DNA from: Chrysomallon squamiferum
Taxonomy: Eukaryota; Mollusca; Gastropoda; Neomphalida; Peltospiridae
Direction of reading: 5' to 3'
Assembly: GCA_012295275.1 (NCBI GenBank)
Contig: CM022666.1
Coordinates: 9,042,923-9,106,922 of the forward strand
DNA length: 64,000 nucleotides
Shown here one piece after another: positions 52,802 through 64,000 of the stretch. Positions within the stretch are counted from its first letter, which is position 1; every line of letters begins with the position of its first letter. The translations under genes and the position numbers were made by a program. Below the pieces are notes generated by a model that saw only the letters and a program-made list of their open reading frames with translations, had not been told where the DNA came from and made no database searches.

Positions 52802-52884
52802 GCCGGGGTTTCAGTGTTGTATACGTTAAGATTTCTATATTAGGGATTACTTATTATTAAAACACTTTGATTTGAAACCCCGGC
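52802..52884. repeat. Imperfect inverted repeat able to form a hairpin
   Basis: GCCGGGGTTTCA (52802-52813) is the exact complement of TGAAACCCCGGC (52873-52884). The next inner segments GTGTT (52814-52818) and AACAC (52861-52865) also pair, after a 7-base bulge on one side. Confidence 0.7.
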
Positions 52885-54288
52885 TTTGTTGTTTGTTCCT
52901 AGAATATAGATGATTATGAGTAACTTGTATAGTGACTGGTGAGTTACGTACGTGTGTATATATTATCATAACCATTATCTGCCCCTACCCCCTTACATTT
53001 CTTAAAGAATATGTACTATTTAAACAACAAACAATAACGAAAGAAAATTAATAACATAATCTAACTGTAGTATCGACGTTACGTTCAAACCGATGATGAT
53101 AATTTTCTTCATAATAATAATGTACTTCACGATCACAAAGTACTTCATATTTATAATGTACTTGATAATCAGTGATGGAAATGGGTTTTAGCGGGCCTGA
53201 TGAGTGTTTTAGACGTTAAAGGGTTCTCAGTGAGAAATTTTTGTTGTAATCTGAAAATGGAGTTTAAATATATTATAGAGAACAGATAACAGAATTATCT
53301 ACTGCCTACCCTAATTCAGGCCTACTGTAACAATTTCTAATTCAAAAAGGTCGTGTAAAAACGAATCTAAATACTAGCTACAGTGAGTCGAATTTACAAT
53401 GTATAAATGTATGTCTCATCTAAGCTATTCTATACAATCTGTATGTTTTGCAAAACATACCAGTTTACAAGACTATTCTCACCTTCTTGCTAGCGTGTTT
53501 CCGTGTAAAGATTTTAAATCGGTAACCAAAGGTTGTGTTTTTAATATACTTCTTGTTTATGACAAATCAATAAATTATTTAAGTATAATTTTATAAAATT
53601 TTCAAAAAATAACCTAGTTCATTTTAATTCCTGGAAACTTGACAAAGGATAGTCTCTAAGTCCAAATAAGTACAGAAATTGGATATAAATGTTAAACAGA
53701 AAATCGGCAGTCTCTGAACAAAACTGGATGAAACGTTATTTAATTAATGAGTCCAGGGACCATGGTACTTAACTTTTCTCCACATGTGACTGTCTGAGTG
53801 TGTGTATGGGGGTTTGTGCATGCCTTAGCTTCATGTCTCTCGACGTCGGTTTTCATAACAACTCTTTTGACATCCACGACTTCTACAATATCATCCAACA
53901 AGGATCGAGTAGGTGCTGTTTTTTGTCGATGTTAGAGTCTCTCGAATGTAAACATTACCTACAAGTAGTTGTAACAGTTGTAGGAGCAGCAGTAGCTAGA
54001 GTAGTAGTAGTAGTAGTAGCTGCAGCAGTAGTAATAGCAGTAATTGTAGCTATTAATCTTAGTGTTAGCAACAGTAACAGCAGCGGTAGTCTTAGTGGTT
54101 GTAGCAGTAGTAGCAGGAACTGTACGTTAGCTCTTCTGAATTACAGATGTAAGAACGAACCCGAATCTGCCTGTATAATAATGTTACCCGAAATTCTGAA
54201 TTCCATAAATATCCAATCGAAATCGGAAACTTTTTCCAAGAGCAAATATAATGATATCTTATAGTTTTCGAACCTTTATTTTATGCAC

Positions 54289-54328
<40 letters not shown>

Positions 54329-54770
54329 TCCTCGCTATCAATATAAATCTTATATAACATAAAAAAAGCAATTCATACTTATATTGTACTCTGAGGCGAC
54401 CTCCTTATAATTATACCAAAACGATAAAAAATCTAAAATGAGAAAAATCTCCTACAACTAACAATTCGTATAAGGGATATCAACCTGTATTATGTTTTCT
54501 TGTTACAAGGAAACCGTTGTGTTATTAATAATATTATAAGGGAATATATTACAGTTATGCAATGACAACCAAACCATGACGTAATAAGTACATAATTATA
54601 ACGTAATCTAGCTAACGTAATCAACATACTATGAAACATCACAAAACAATGCATAACTGGAAATATACCTTCTCTACTCGGTATGTAAACAATAGCGTTC
54701 CAGATTCTACGATCAGAGTCCGTTGTGCATCAAGGTCACATTACCGGTGAATCCACCTTCTTTCGCGCTT

Positions 54771-54882
54771 CTACACAGACGAGCAACACTTCTGCAATGA
54801 CCTAGTGATTCTTCTTGATGGTGCCATGCTGAAAACCCCTATATTGGCACCAGTGTCTAAGAAAAGGAGATATTTGTGTTCG
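54771..54882 (-). pseudogene. Possible retroelement protease remnant
   Basis: The minus-strand frame reads LNEHKYLLFLDTGANIGVFS. The L-F-L-DTGA pattern resembles the active-site motif of LTR-retroelement aspartic proteases. It is short, with no adjoining reverse transcriptase, and the hAT element is inserted next to it. Chance resemblance is possible. Confidence 0.25.
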
Positions 54883-54889
54883 TTTAAGT

Positions 54890-55739
54890 CAGTGGTTCTC
54901 AACCTTTTTTTTGCCAACAGCACACCTTGGAACATATGAAAAAATAGCGGCACACCTGGCTAAATATATATGAAAAATATTTGAATTTTGCAAAATAAAA
55001 ACATGGCATGTCATAAAAAGCATACAACTGTAACTCAAGTTTAATGAAGAATGATTTATGAAAGGATCTCTAATCCAGTCATACTTTTCTGTCTTTAATA
55101 ACGGAAAGTAATTGTTGATGCTTTCGTCCAGGGCTGTCAGATGATTAAACACAATAGGGATCATTTCTCTAATGCAGGTAGAATGCAATAAAGGGAAGAT
55201 ATCAAGATTGCGAGTGATTGCTCTTTTTTGACGAATCACAATTTTCTTTTTGAGGGCAATTAATTCGTCTGTTGAAGTGAGAATATTTTCGTTTTTACCT
55301 TGCATACTACTGTTTGTTTCATTTAGTTCACTAAATATTTCTGTTAGGTATTTCATTTTAGACATCCAAAATTTGCAACTAAGGTATACACAGAATTTCT
55401 CCTGCTTTTCCTGACGAAAAAAATGATAGTAATTCCTTGAGCGGGAATGAAAACGATTTAGTACTTTGCCTTTCGACAGCAGCGAATAACTTAACATGCT
55501 GAGAGTCATCTTTGCACAGTTATCCAAATAATCGTGACTTCAATATCCTAATTTTTATATAATTGACCATTCCAATAACTTGATGTAACACAACCTTTAA
55601 ATCTTCCCAAGATATCTTTGACACAAGAACTTCTCTATGTAGAAAGCAATGAATATGAATGAGATTTGGATTTTCTTTTTCTACAAAATTTTGCGGTACG
55701 CTTAGAAAGATCTCACGGCACACTGGTTGAGAATCACTG
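54890..55739 (-). mobile_element. Deleted hAT transposon with TIRs and 8-bp target duplication
   Basis: The left end CAGTGGTTCTCAACC and right end GGTTGAGAATCACTG are complements with one mismatch. Flanks are GTTTAAGT (54882-54889) and GTTTAAGC (55740-55747), an 8-base duplication with one change, as expected of hAT. On the minus strand the interior encodes the middle to C-terminal part of a ZBED5/SCAND3-like transposase. HCFLHREVLVSK and MVNYIKIRILKSRLFG lie in one frame (to 55520). KGKVLNRFHSRSRNYYHFF, KNENILTSTDELIALKKK and YFPLLKTEKYDWIRDPF lie in a 212-codon frame (55527-54889). Stops and a frame break show it is inactive. The BED finger is absent. Confidence 0.9.
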
Positions 55740-57805
55740 GTTTAAGCAGTGGAAGATCGGCTTCTCCAAATGTTTCACGGAAAATCCCCATCGGCTGCTA
55801 ACATGTCGCGAAATGACGAAGATGAATGTCACCATCCCCGCTTTTCAAAGTGGCCTTCTGGAAATGTTCTTTCGATGAACACAATTCGTCATCGACTCTC
55901 CAAGACGTGGAATTTCTGAAAATGGCAATTGTTGATGTCTTTCATCTGCGGATCCACTGAAATTACAAACGGTGATTGTTCTGTTGCTTTACATTTTAAA
56001 CAATTATCAGCCGATGTAACTATATCGCTGTGTTTATCACTAAGAATATATACATCCTGATAAACAGAAGGCATGTATAAAATCAAATACATTTTTTATA
56101 ATTATTATATGGTTACTTTTCTCATTTCGGCAGACTAAAAGTATGCGTGGAGATTGGACACGTCCTTATTGTGAAATACATTTTGCCTTCAGTTTAAATA
56201 ATTACTAATATGGAAATGTGTATTCGTTATAAATTATCATGATTATGATGATGATGATTACTATTATTATTATTACATCTATTTATATATTTATTTATGT
56301 TTTTATTTATCTCTCTATATATATATTAATCCACACTAGTGTTATCGTTATAGAATTCTCAGATTCTGTCACATAAAGAAATAATCAGAACTGTGACAAA
56401 CTGAGTAATTTCTGCTGCTGAGTTTTGTTTTAACTTGTGTCTCATATCAATTTTATGGTTCAACAAAGGCAGTGGAATGTACTGACCTGTCAATAGGATA
56501 TTGCATATAAAACATTCTAGCTCTTGTATTTTCAAGTGATTGTATATGTTGTGTGTATGAGAAATATATTTGTATACCTGTGTTGTGAGTATATGAGAAA
56601 TGCATGTATCTGTTTGCTTCTATGTGAATGACATGAATGTGAGGAATGTGTGTCTGCCGATTGTTCATGTATTTGTATGTAAGGGGAATGTATGTGCATG
56701 TATTAACATCAGCACTTCTGGGTACTCCTAAACACAGGGAAGCTGTCACATTCAAACAGCAATTTCAAAAATATCCTTGCCTTTGAATTTAAAGATACAT
56801 AAAGAAACAATAGTGCTAGAGTCAAGTGAACAGTAACTATCAGTTTAACACTTAGGCAAAATGAAAACTTCCTGACAATAAAAATGAAGAATGGTTGATG
56901 AGGTATATTTCATATTCGTTTAAGTTGGATCTTCCCATTTCTATGTTACAAAATCATAACATGAAAACAAAATCATAACATACATCTTTGGGTTTTTCCT
57001 GACAAGAAGCATGGACAAGTATGTGTTCAATGAAGACTGGCCCTTTCATTTCATTACATTATACACTAAAAATTAATAATAATAATAATAATTAATATTA
57101 CATAATTACATTATTTTATAATTATGGAAAAGTGTGGCTGTTTGTATAATTTCACAACATAATAATAATGTTACTGTTGTCTTATCACACAGTATTTTAA
57201 ATGTAATACATTAAATATAAATAAATTAATATTTTTTAAACAAATTTCCACATGATAGTATTCAATTTTGAAATGATATAAAATTAAATCTTTTAAAAAT
57301 TTTATGTGTAAAATATTGTAACAATAAAAAGAAATCTGTGAGTTTGTGTATTTTATAACAGCTTTAACTTTATTGTGATAGTTTCTTATGAGTAATGAGA
57401 GGTCATCCAAAAGAAGCCTGCAATAAATAACATGCAAATGTGATGAATCTTATTACACCAAGGTACTCAAACTGTTTATTCATATGACCATGGGAAACTA
57501 TGGTTACGTTTTATAATTTCCAGTAAAATACGAAATATACTGAAAAACTGAACTTCCTCAGGGTTTTCTACACTGGAAAACAGAGAACCAGCTATTAGTG
57601 GATAGTTACAGTGATATATACACATTCACACACACACTTCCATACAATTCATATACGTACATAATAAGTACAGACATACAAATAAAAACAATTTCAGGGA
57701 TAAATATCATATACACACAAAACAGACTAAAATATAAACAAAAATATTTTTATTTCTTCTTTTTAACTTCACTAATAAAACAATATATAAATAAAAACTA
57801 CTGGC

Positions 57806-57811
57806 TTTATT
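57806..57811 (-). terminator. Polyadenylation signal AATAAA
   Basis: AATAAA on the minus strand, about 100 bases beyond the stop codon at 57910 of the unidentified gene. Confidence 0.4.
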
Positions 57812-57909
57812 ATAACAATTTTTAACTATGGTAATCCAGATTTCACCTAAATGCTATTGTACTAGTTTATCTCTTATAAGAGAAATTTCATTAAAAAAAA
57901 AGATTATTA

Positions 57910-59259
57910 TTATTTATCATTAACTATGGAATGCCAGACACCACCCGGATGACACAGAACTGGTTTTGGTTTCATGGAGAACACTGTACAAATATTTGTT
58001 TTTTTCTGTCGAATGCTTGGAAACAGCTGTTCCATGTGTCTGACATCAACGTGAGCAGCGCCACGCTCTAGTTCACACAGATGGACAAATGGGTCTGAAC
58101 TCACAGAATTTGATTTCTCGACCTCATGACGTCTCAGAATAAATCTCTCCTTCTCAGTCTGATGTGACTTTTTGTCCCTCGTAGATAAACTTTTCTTCTT
58201 TTTGCACACCACAGTCTTTGTTTTCTGTGAAGTGTTTTTAGGTAGCTTAGAATCATGTTTTGTCTTACCAGACATTTTGTTTTTCTCATCAACACTTGTC
58301 TCTTTTGAAGAATGAGTTTTAATTTTTTTAGATTCAGTCACTCTCTGTTCAAAACTGTTATGTTTCCTCCTACCTCTATCATTAGTTTTAGTCTGTGTTA
58401 TAAAACTTTTGTTTTCACATTTCTCTCTCTTACCACAGTTACTTCTAGTTCCTTGTAAATGTCGGCCATGTTTAGACACTTCTCTGTTACTATGGTTACT
58501 TCTAGCAGCTTGTAAATGTTGGCCATGTTTAGATGTTTCTCTGTTACCATGGTTATTTCTAGTTCCTTTTAGATATCGCCCATGTTTAGATGTTTCTCTG
58601 TTACCATGGTAACTTTTAGTCATATACAAATGTTGGCATTGTTTAGATATTCTCCTGTCGCTCCAGTCAAGTTTTCTCTTCCCTTGTCTATTGGTTTTTA
58701 CCTCTCTGAAATTTAATCATTACTAAATTTTGGTTTAATTATTTTAGAAGAAATACTCCATTACCTTCAGCAAAGAAAAAACCCATCTTTTGGCTGTTGT
58801 AATACAATCTTTACAATTTTCTGAAACCCTTTCTAAAAGAAGTCATGTAATAGTAATTATAACTTAACAGTACATCTCTGTACATCTAAGTACATGTATC
58901 TCCCATGTCTTTAAAGCATGCACTGATGGAAATATAAATTAAATAAATATTCTATGTAAATTAAATGATGAAATGAAAATATATTAATATAAACAATGCA
59001 AGTTTATTAGTATAGGCTGCATCAATGAAATCATATTATTAATTAAACAAAATATATATATATACACTATATGTAAATTAAAGAATTTCAAATGCCAAGA
59101 TCTAATTTTATCCAGCCTAAAAGTTATTCTATATCTATATCAGTATATGATGGAATTTTGAGAAAAACAAAAGAATCCAGAACAAACAATAAGGATTTCT
59201 AACTGTTAAACCATTTTCTATTATTTACACTGCATTGCATCCAAATAATATAAATAAAA

Positions 59260-59307
<48 letters not shown>

Positions 59308-61542
59308 AATAATAATTTACTTTATACTGTATTTTTTTCTACTTAAGTTGATTTTAAATGTATATGTTAGTTTGTCTTGGGGATTTTTCTTATCATTTCA
59401 AACAGATTATAAAGTAAGCAAGAAACTGGAACAATAACCATAATATAATTTTTATCAGAAATTACAGTGCATGTTATCTTTACACAAATGAAAAAGAGAG
59501 AATTTGGAAGTAAAAAATATTTAATTTATATAGTGCCATACATATATATAGCAAATAATAGAAAATTAGTTTTACTTATTTTTGTTTTTGTTTTTGTGGG
59601 AGGGATCTTCATGTTTTTTTGTTTGTTTATTGATTTACTTTTATTTAAAAGATACAAACCTGTGTTTGCTAAACTCTGAGTTTTGAGTAAAATTCTGCTC
59701 ATTTTCTGAGTTTGTTGCTGTTAACATTTCTGTTGCAGATGCTGGTTTTATCTTATGTTTACACACATCTGAAAAATAAAAAAAATTAAAGTCCTGTCAT
59801 TAAAAATAATAAAATGAAAAGATACAGAAAAATCTTATGTGAGTGTGTGTGTGTGTGTACAATTAAAGAAAATCTAAGTTTCTATAACAAAAATTAAATA
59901 ATAATAATAATAATAATAATAATACCAATTTAACAACAGTTATAACAAGAACAATATTAAAAACTTAGTTTGTTGTGTTACAGTTAATTAATATCTAAGT
60001 TTCTATAACAAAAATTAAATAATATTAATAATAATAATAATAACACCAATTTAACAACAGTTATAACAAGAATAATATTAAAAACTTAGTTTGTTGTGTT
60101 ACAATTAATTAAAATCTAAGTTTCTATAACAAAAATTAAATAATAATAATAATAATAATAATAACACCAATTTAACAACAGTTACAACAAGAACAATATT
60201 AAAAACTTAGTTTGTTGTGTTACAATTAATTAGTGTTTATATACAATTTGCAGTTTTATGTTTTACCTAGTAATTTAACTTCACACATCTGTTTGTGCTG
60301 TTTTAAACTTGGTTTTCCATCCTGCAAATGACAGTCCACACAGTGTGATGTTTTAGCACTCTGTTGTTTTACACAGTTACTCTGTGTGTAACTTTCATCT
60401 GTTAATTCTTGTGTTGTTGATTCTGTTACTGCTTTGTCAGACACACAGACAACTTTATCACACAGAATATCTTCACATTCAACAGAAAAATCTTTATCGC
60501 TATGTTTTTTAATGGGTAAAATCTTGTTTTGAAAAGGACATTTATTTGAAACGTCTTTAAAAACTGGCAGAACATTTTTTGCTGTACTTGTATTAGTTAA
60601 TATTTCTAGACAAGACTTTGCATGGTGAAGTGAATTTCTATTGTAAGGTTTTGATGACATTATTTGTTTTTCTGTACAAGAATCTGCTGTTTGCAATGAA
60701 TTTGTATTGAACGATTCTGATACTTCACACAATTTTTGTTTTTTAACACATGAATCAGCTGTTTGGAAAGATTTTCTCTTGCAAGATTTTGATAGATTTC
60801 CACAAACACGTCCAGGCTTTCTTTTAAAAAATTTCAGTTGTAGAGGTTTGTTGCAGTTTGTCTCACTCTGCTTACATATCATATCAAAATTATCAGTGAT
60901 ATTTTTGTTGACATTTTCAGCCAAACTGTTGTAAAGATTGTCAAAAATAGAAGAAACAAAGAACTCAATAATCTGACTTGTTGTGGGAAACTTTTCGAGG
61001 TCTTTAAAAACAGCATCGCTTTTTATAGCTATTTCACACAAATCTCCTCCCTTTGACAGATCTAAAATGTTGGAAACTTTCTGAGAATAACTGGCTTTGT
61101 TTTTCTTGGAGGCTGTCCAAGTTTTCTGCAAATTGCCAACAAAATTAGATGAATTAACAACAACACTAGAATGAGGTTGAGTCACACAATCTTCTGAACA
61201 AACAGTGGGTAATCCAGACTGATTAGATACAGCAGAATCTACAGTTTTTGCTTTTTCCTGACCAGTTTCTGATTTTGCTTTTGATAGCACACAGCTGATA
61301 TTTGAAATTTTATTTTTTAAAGAATAATCTTCTGATGAATTAAACTGATCTCTTTGATAGCTTACACTTTCACAAGAACTTTTCCTCTTGTAAAGAGGTT
61401 TCACTTTTTTTGTTTGTGGGTCTTTTGAGATGAGATACAGATGATCAAAATAAGCTTGCAGAAACTTATTCTGAAGATTTTCCTGTGAAGATTCTTCATC
61501 TTTTTCATCATCATCCTCACACCCACTGGACTGGGATGTCAT
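57910..61542 (-). CDS. Unidentified Ser/Lys-rich protein with 19-residue tandem repeats, 726 residues
   Basis: Three coding exons on the minus strand, 60267-61542, 59660-59768 and 57910-58705, join in phase to 2181 bases. The protein starts MTSQSSGCEDDDEKDEESS and continues with QNKFLQAYFDHLYLISKDP. Exon 1 is polar with scattered Cys and several repeats of the pattern SLQTADSC / SFQTADSC / SLHHAKSC (about 250-320). Exon 3 carries three 19-residue repeats (about 495-551; unit HGNRETSKHGRYLKGTRNN), then a very basic Lys/Ser stretch. It ends with a more ordered tail, FVHLCELERGAAHVDVRHME to HPGGVWHSIVNDK. The composition suggests a nuclear, largely disordered protein, but that is inference and I recognise no family. 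A 5' UTR intron is likely (acceptor before 61558, donor GTACGA near 62548). Confidence 0.75.
58440..58655. repeat. Coding minisatellite, 57-bp unit
   Basis: The motif TTTCTCTGTTACCATGGTTA recurs every 57 bases (about 58480, 58537 and 58594) inside the last exon of the unidentified gene, encoding the 19-residue repeat. Being a multiple of three, copy changes keep the frame. Confidence 0.85.
59251..59316. repeat. (AAAT)n microsatellite
   Basis: About 13 AAAT units passing into AAT units, in the second coding intron of the unidentified gene. Confidence 0.9.
59861..60233. repeat. Three tandem copies of a 121-bp unit filling an intron
   Basis: ATCTAAGTTTCTATAAC occurs at 59872, 59993 and 60114, exactly 121 bases apart. 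Each is followed by an AAT run, ACCAATTTAACAACAGTTA and AACTTAGTTTGTTGTGTTAC. Identity is high, so amplification is recent. The array takes up most of the intron between coding exons 1 and 2 of the unidentified gene. Confidence 0.92.
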
Positions 61543-61557
61543 TTTGTTTAAGACATC

Positions 61558-62600
61558 CCTGTTTTAAACCAAACAAGACATAAGTTTCACAGACAAACTG
61601 TCAAAAATGGAAACATATCTCACTAGTGATGTGAAATTTATCAGTGTCTTTAAAAATAAAAAATAAACAATGTCACTGATGTTTAAGAGATAAAACAAGT
61701 TTTACAGTCAATCACTAATACTTACTATAAAAAAATACTTAACAGTTTGACACACTGCTGAATGTTTTTCAGTAAATGAGTAAGGTTCCAGAAAGTAGCA
61801 TTCTTTAAAATACTACAAAGAGAAAAGCAGTTTTCGCAGGACAAAAAGTATATATAAAAAGTCGAGTTACTTAAATTCCTAGCCCAGACATTTCAGGAAT
61901 TTTGTATTTGTTGTACAACATAGTGTTAACAAACTTATCAATTTAAACTCAAAGAACAGTCAGTTTCAGTTTGTTGACAAATCTGTTAATTCAAAATAAA
62001 TACGAATATATATATTTTTTTGTTTTTACAAGAACAGTAAACATATCCTAAACCCACATGTCAGAATTTTAAACATTTCTTATTTCATCTTCACTCCATC
62101 ACTGAAAAAGAACACAAAATAACTAACTAAATAAATAATAATGTTGATAATGGTAATAATAATAATAATAAAAATAATAATGAGAGAAAGAGAGATGATG
62201 ATGATGATAATAACAGTACCATAGTATGTGAATACCAAAACAGTAATACTATTTTAAAATATTTTTGGAATAGGCTGAATTAATTTAATTTTTGATTTAA
62301 TTCATTAAGATAAAGAGACATGTATACTTCAGTATATAATAATAATTAATACCCAAATAATGAAATATCGTGATTTATTTTGATCGTTTTTCAAAACTCA
62401 AGTCAAGTAACTATCTCATGGATTAACTGCGATACAAAGTGATTTTCTGTCCAGAAATTTTAATGAATATGCAGAAAGTATGTCCTTTTCCCTTTGAAAA
62501 TAACTTCAGTAGTTAATCATTATATATTTCAAAAAACAAAGTTCGTACCAAGCGCCTTAATCCAAACGGAAGTTGATTAAGTGCACAAGGGAGATAACTC
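61558..62600 (-). promoter_or_regulatory. Inferred 5' UTR intron and promoter of the unidentified gene
   Basis: An acceptor (AAACAG before 61558) lies 15 bases upstream of the ATG at 61542. A possible donor GTACGAAC (62548-62541) ends a short exon containing ACGGAAGT (62566-62573), an ETS-like site. The gap between is AT-rich with no coding potential. Confidence 0.35.
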
Positions 62601-63139
62601 ATAGCGAAAGTCAATAAAGTAATACATTTTCTATATTTAATGTAAGGAAATATAAACAAATAAAATAAAGTTTGAAATGAATATTTGAGTAAACTTCAGC
62701 ACAACAATGCAGCATATTGTAGTGTCGGACCTAATTATATGTATATTTGTTGTTTGTTAAAAATTAATTCTTAAAGTTAAGCTGTGCATCAACTACAAAA
62801 TAAAAATAGCATACATTGTTTCTTGACTAGGACAGTAGTGATCAGCAAAGTGAATTAAGAGGCTAAGAACTCGTACCGAAATTAAATTAAATTACATATA
62901 GCTTGGCCATATATCCAGATATTAAATATATATATTTTTGGTTGTTGTTTTATAGTTTATTACGACAAATCCGTGCAAGTTGATTCTTACTCAAAGTTGA
63001 TTCTTTGCGCGGAATTCGAACAGTCGCCGTCACTATTTCAAATAAATTGTAGATATATATGTAGATAAATATCTTATTGTAAACTCTCCTGAAAGAGTTT
63101 GTGTGAGAGAATATGTGTGTACTGTCTGAAAGTGTGTGT

Positions 63140-63142
<3 letters not shown>

Positions 63143-63217
<75 letters not shown>
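63143..63217. repeat. (AG)n microsatellite
   Basis: About 37 uninterrupted AG units after a short GT run. Confidence 0.95.
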
Positions 63218-63221
<4 letters not shown>

Positions 63222-63429
63222 TACTAATAAACACATATGCAGTGGGTGTTCTGTTGTCATGTTTTTGATGAAATTTTTACAGTGCATATCTATGGATTTT
63301 TTTAAAATAGAAAACTGACAATGCCACTTCATTTGAATCGCGATAAAATGTCTCCTTAAAACAGTTACACGCTTCATCAGTTTCTATTCTTAATTCTTTT
63401 GATTATTTCTTTACTTATTTATAAACAGT

Positions 63430-63569
63430 TACTGTTATTACCGTCGCTACAACAACTACAACTATTATTACTTCTACCTAAACTACTACTTCTGCTGCTA
63501 CAAGTACCGTTACTACTACTATTATTACTGCTGCTAAAACTATGGCTACTGCTACTATTACTACTGCTG

Positions 63570-63602
<33 letters not shown>

Positions 63603-63690
63603 TTACTACTATTTCTACTACCACAATCACCACCATTCTTACTACAATTATTACTATTACTACTGATACTGCTACTACTACGACTGCCAG
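63430..63690. repeat. Imperfect (ACT)n trinucleotide tract
   Basis: ACT, GCT, ATT and TCT triplets in register for about 260 bases. A similar patch is at 63845-63925. The open frames through it are Leu or Ser runs with no support as genes. Confidence 0.85.
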
Positions 63691-64000
63691 TAGCGGGATG
63701 GCCCACTGAAGAAAAGAAAATGAAATTTGAAAAAGGAGATAAATATTGCATTTATTTGATTCTTTTGTCTACAGTTTGGGAATAAATGGGGTTCTTTTGG
63801 ACCTTTCGAGTGTTTTTTTTTTTTTTCTAAATGATTACCACTACAAGAAATGCTATTACTACTACTTCCACCGTTACTGCTGTTGCTACTTGGACAATTA
63901 CTACTACAGTTGTAACTATAATTACATATAGCATAAAATATTTCTTAATTTAATATAAATTTAAAATGCTGCTATCATCATCGTTACTATTACTTCATTG

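Larger units (their letters stand above)
52371..57805. other. Intergenic region with transposon remains
   Basis: The region contains an inverted repeat (52802-52884), a GTA/GCA-rich low-complexity patch (53960-54120), a TA run (54294-54325), the hAT element at 54890-55739 and a unique GC-richer patch on both sides of it. 56.1-57.8 kb is AT-rich with GTAT-type runs. No exon of a recognisable gene was found. Confidence 0.55.

Noticed and set aside
53800-54264. 154-codon plus-strand ORF
   Set aside because: Its middle is a GTA/GCA triplet tract giving Val/Ala and Ser/Gly runs. No splice context, promoter or family similarity supports it as a gene.
63399-63785. 128-codon Leu-rich plus-strand ORF and its Ser-rich antisense partner
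   Set aside because: Both are translations of an imperfect ACT trinucleotide repeat.
1-64000. CRISPR arrays, rRNA, prophage or bacterial defence genes
   Set aside because: All repeats are simple or tandem without unique spacers, and all solid genes are intron-bearing animal genes.

Overview
This is a window of animal nuclear DNA. It is strongly AT-rich and packed with microsatellites (GT, TC/GA, TA, ATT, AAAT), and its genes are split into short exons with GT/AG introns of hundreds to thousands of bases. Gene content (KDM6/UTX, FUNDC1, a FAM194/ERICH6-family protein) is bilaterian. The repeat style and AT bias suggest a mollusc, possibly a cephalopod or gastropod; that taxon is inference only.

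Layout. 1-23062: no confident coding exon; probably the large fifth intron of KDM6/UTX, with simple repeats, decayed minisatellites, a TA-flanked MITE (4533-5101) and a deleted hAT transposon (21003-21878). 23063-27617, minus strand: the first five coding exons of KDM6A/UTX. 27618-29019: a compact head-to-head promoter region. 29020-30650, plus strand: complete FUNDC1 in four coding exons. 30651-37614: mostly intergenic and simple repeat, with a decayed or frameshifted ORF near 34.4 kb. 37615-38284, minus strand: a tentative two-exon small gene with a TATA box and an RFX-type X-box upstream. 39109-51512, minus strand: a complete FAM194/ERICH6-like gene whose 14 coding exons join in frame to 699 residues, with one U12-type intron. 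52.2-57.8 kb: its promoter, then repeats and a second deleted hAT element with target-site duplication (54890-55739). 57910-61542, minus strand: a three-exon, 726-residue gene I do not recognise, with a 19-residue tandem repeat. 61.6-64 kb: its probable promoter, then repeats.

The genes do not form an operon. The one arrangement likely to matter is the divergent FUNDC1/KDM6A pair, which are also divergent neighbours on the human X chromosome. All four well-supported genes have an ETS-like CCGGAA or CGGAA motif near the inferred transcription start; three of them also show a short 5' UTR exon followed by an intron. No defence system, CRISPR array, rRNA or convincing tRNA gene was seen.
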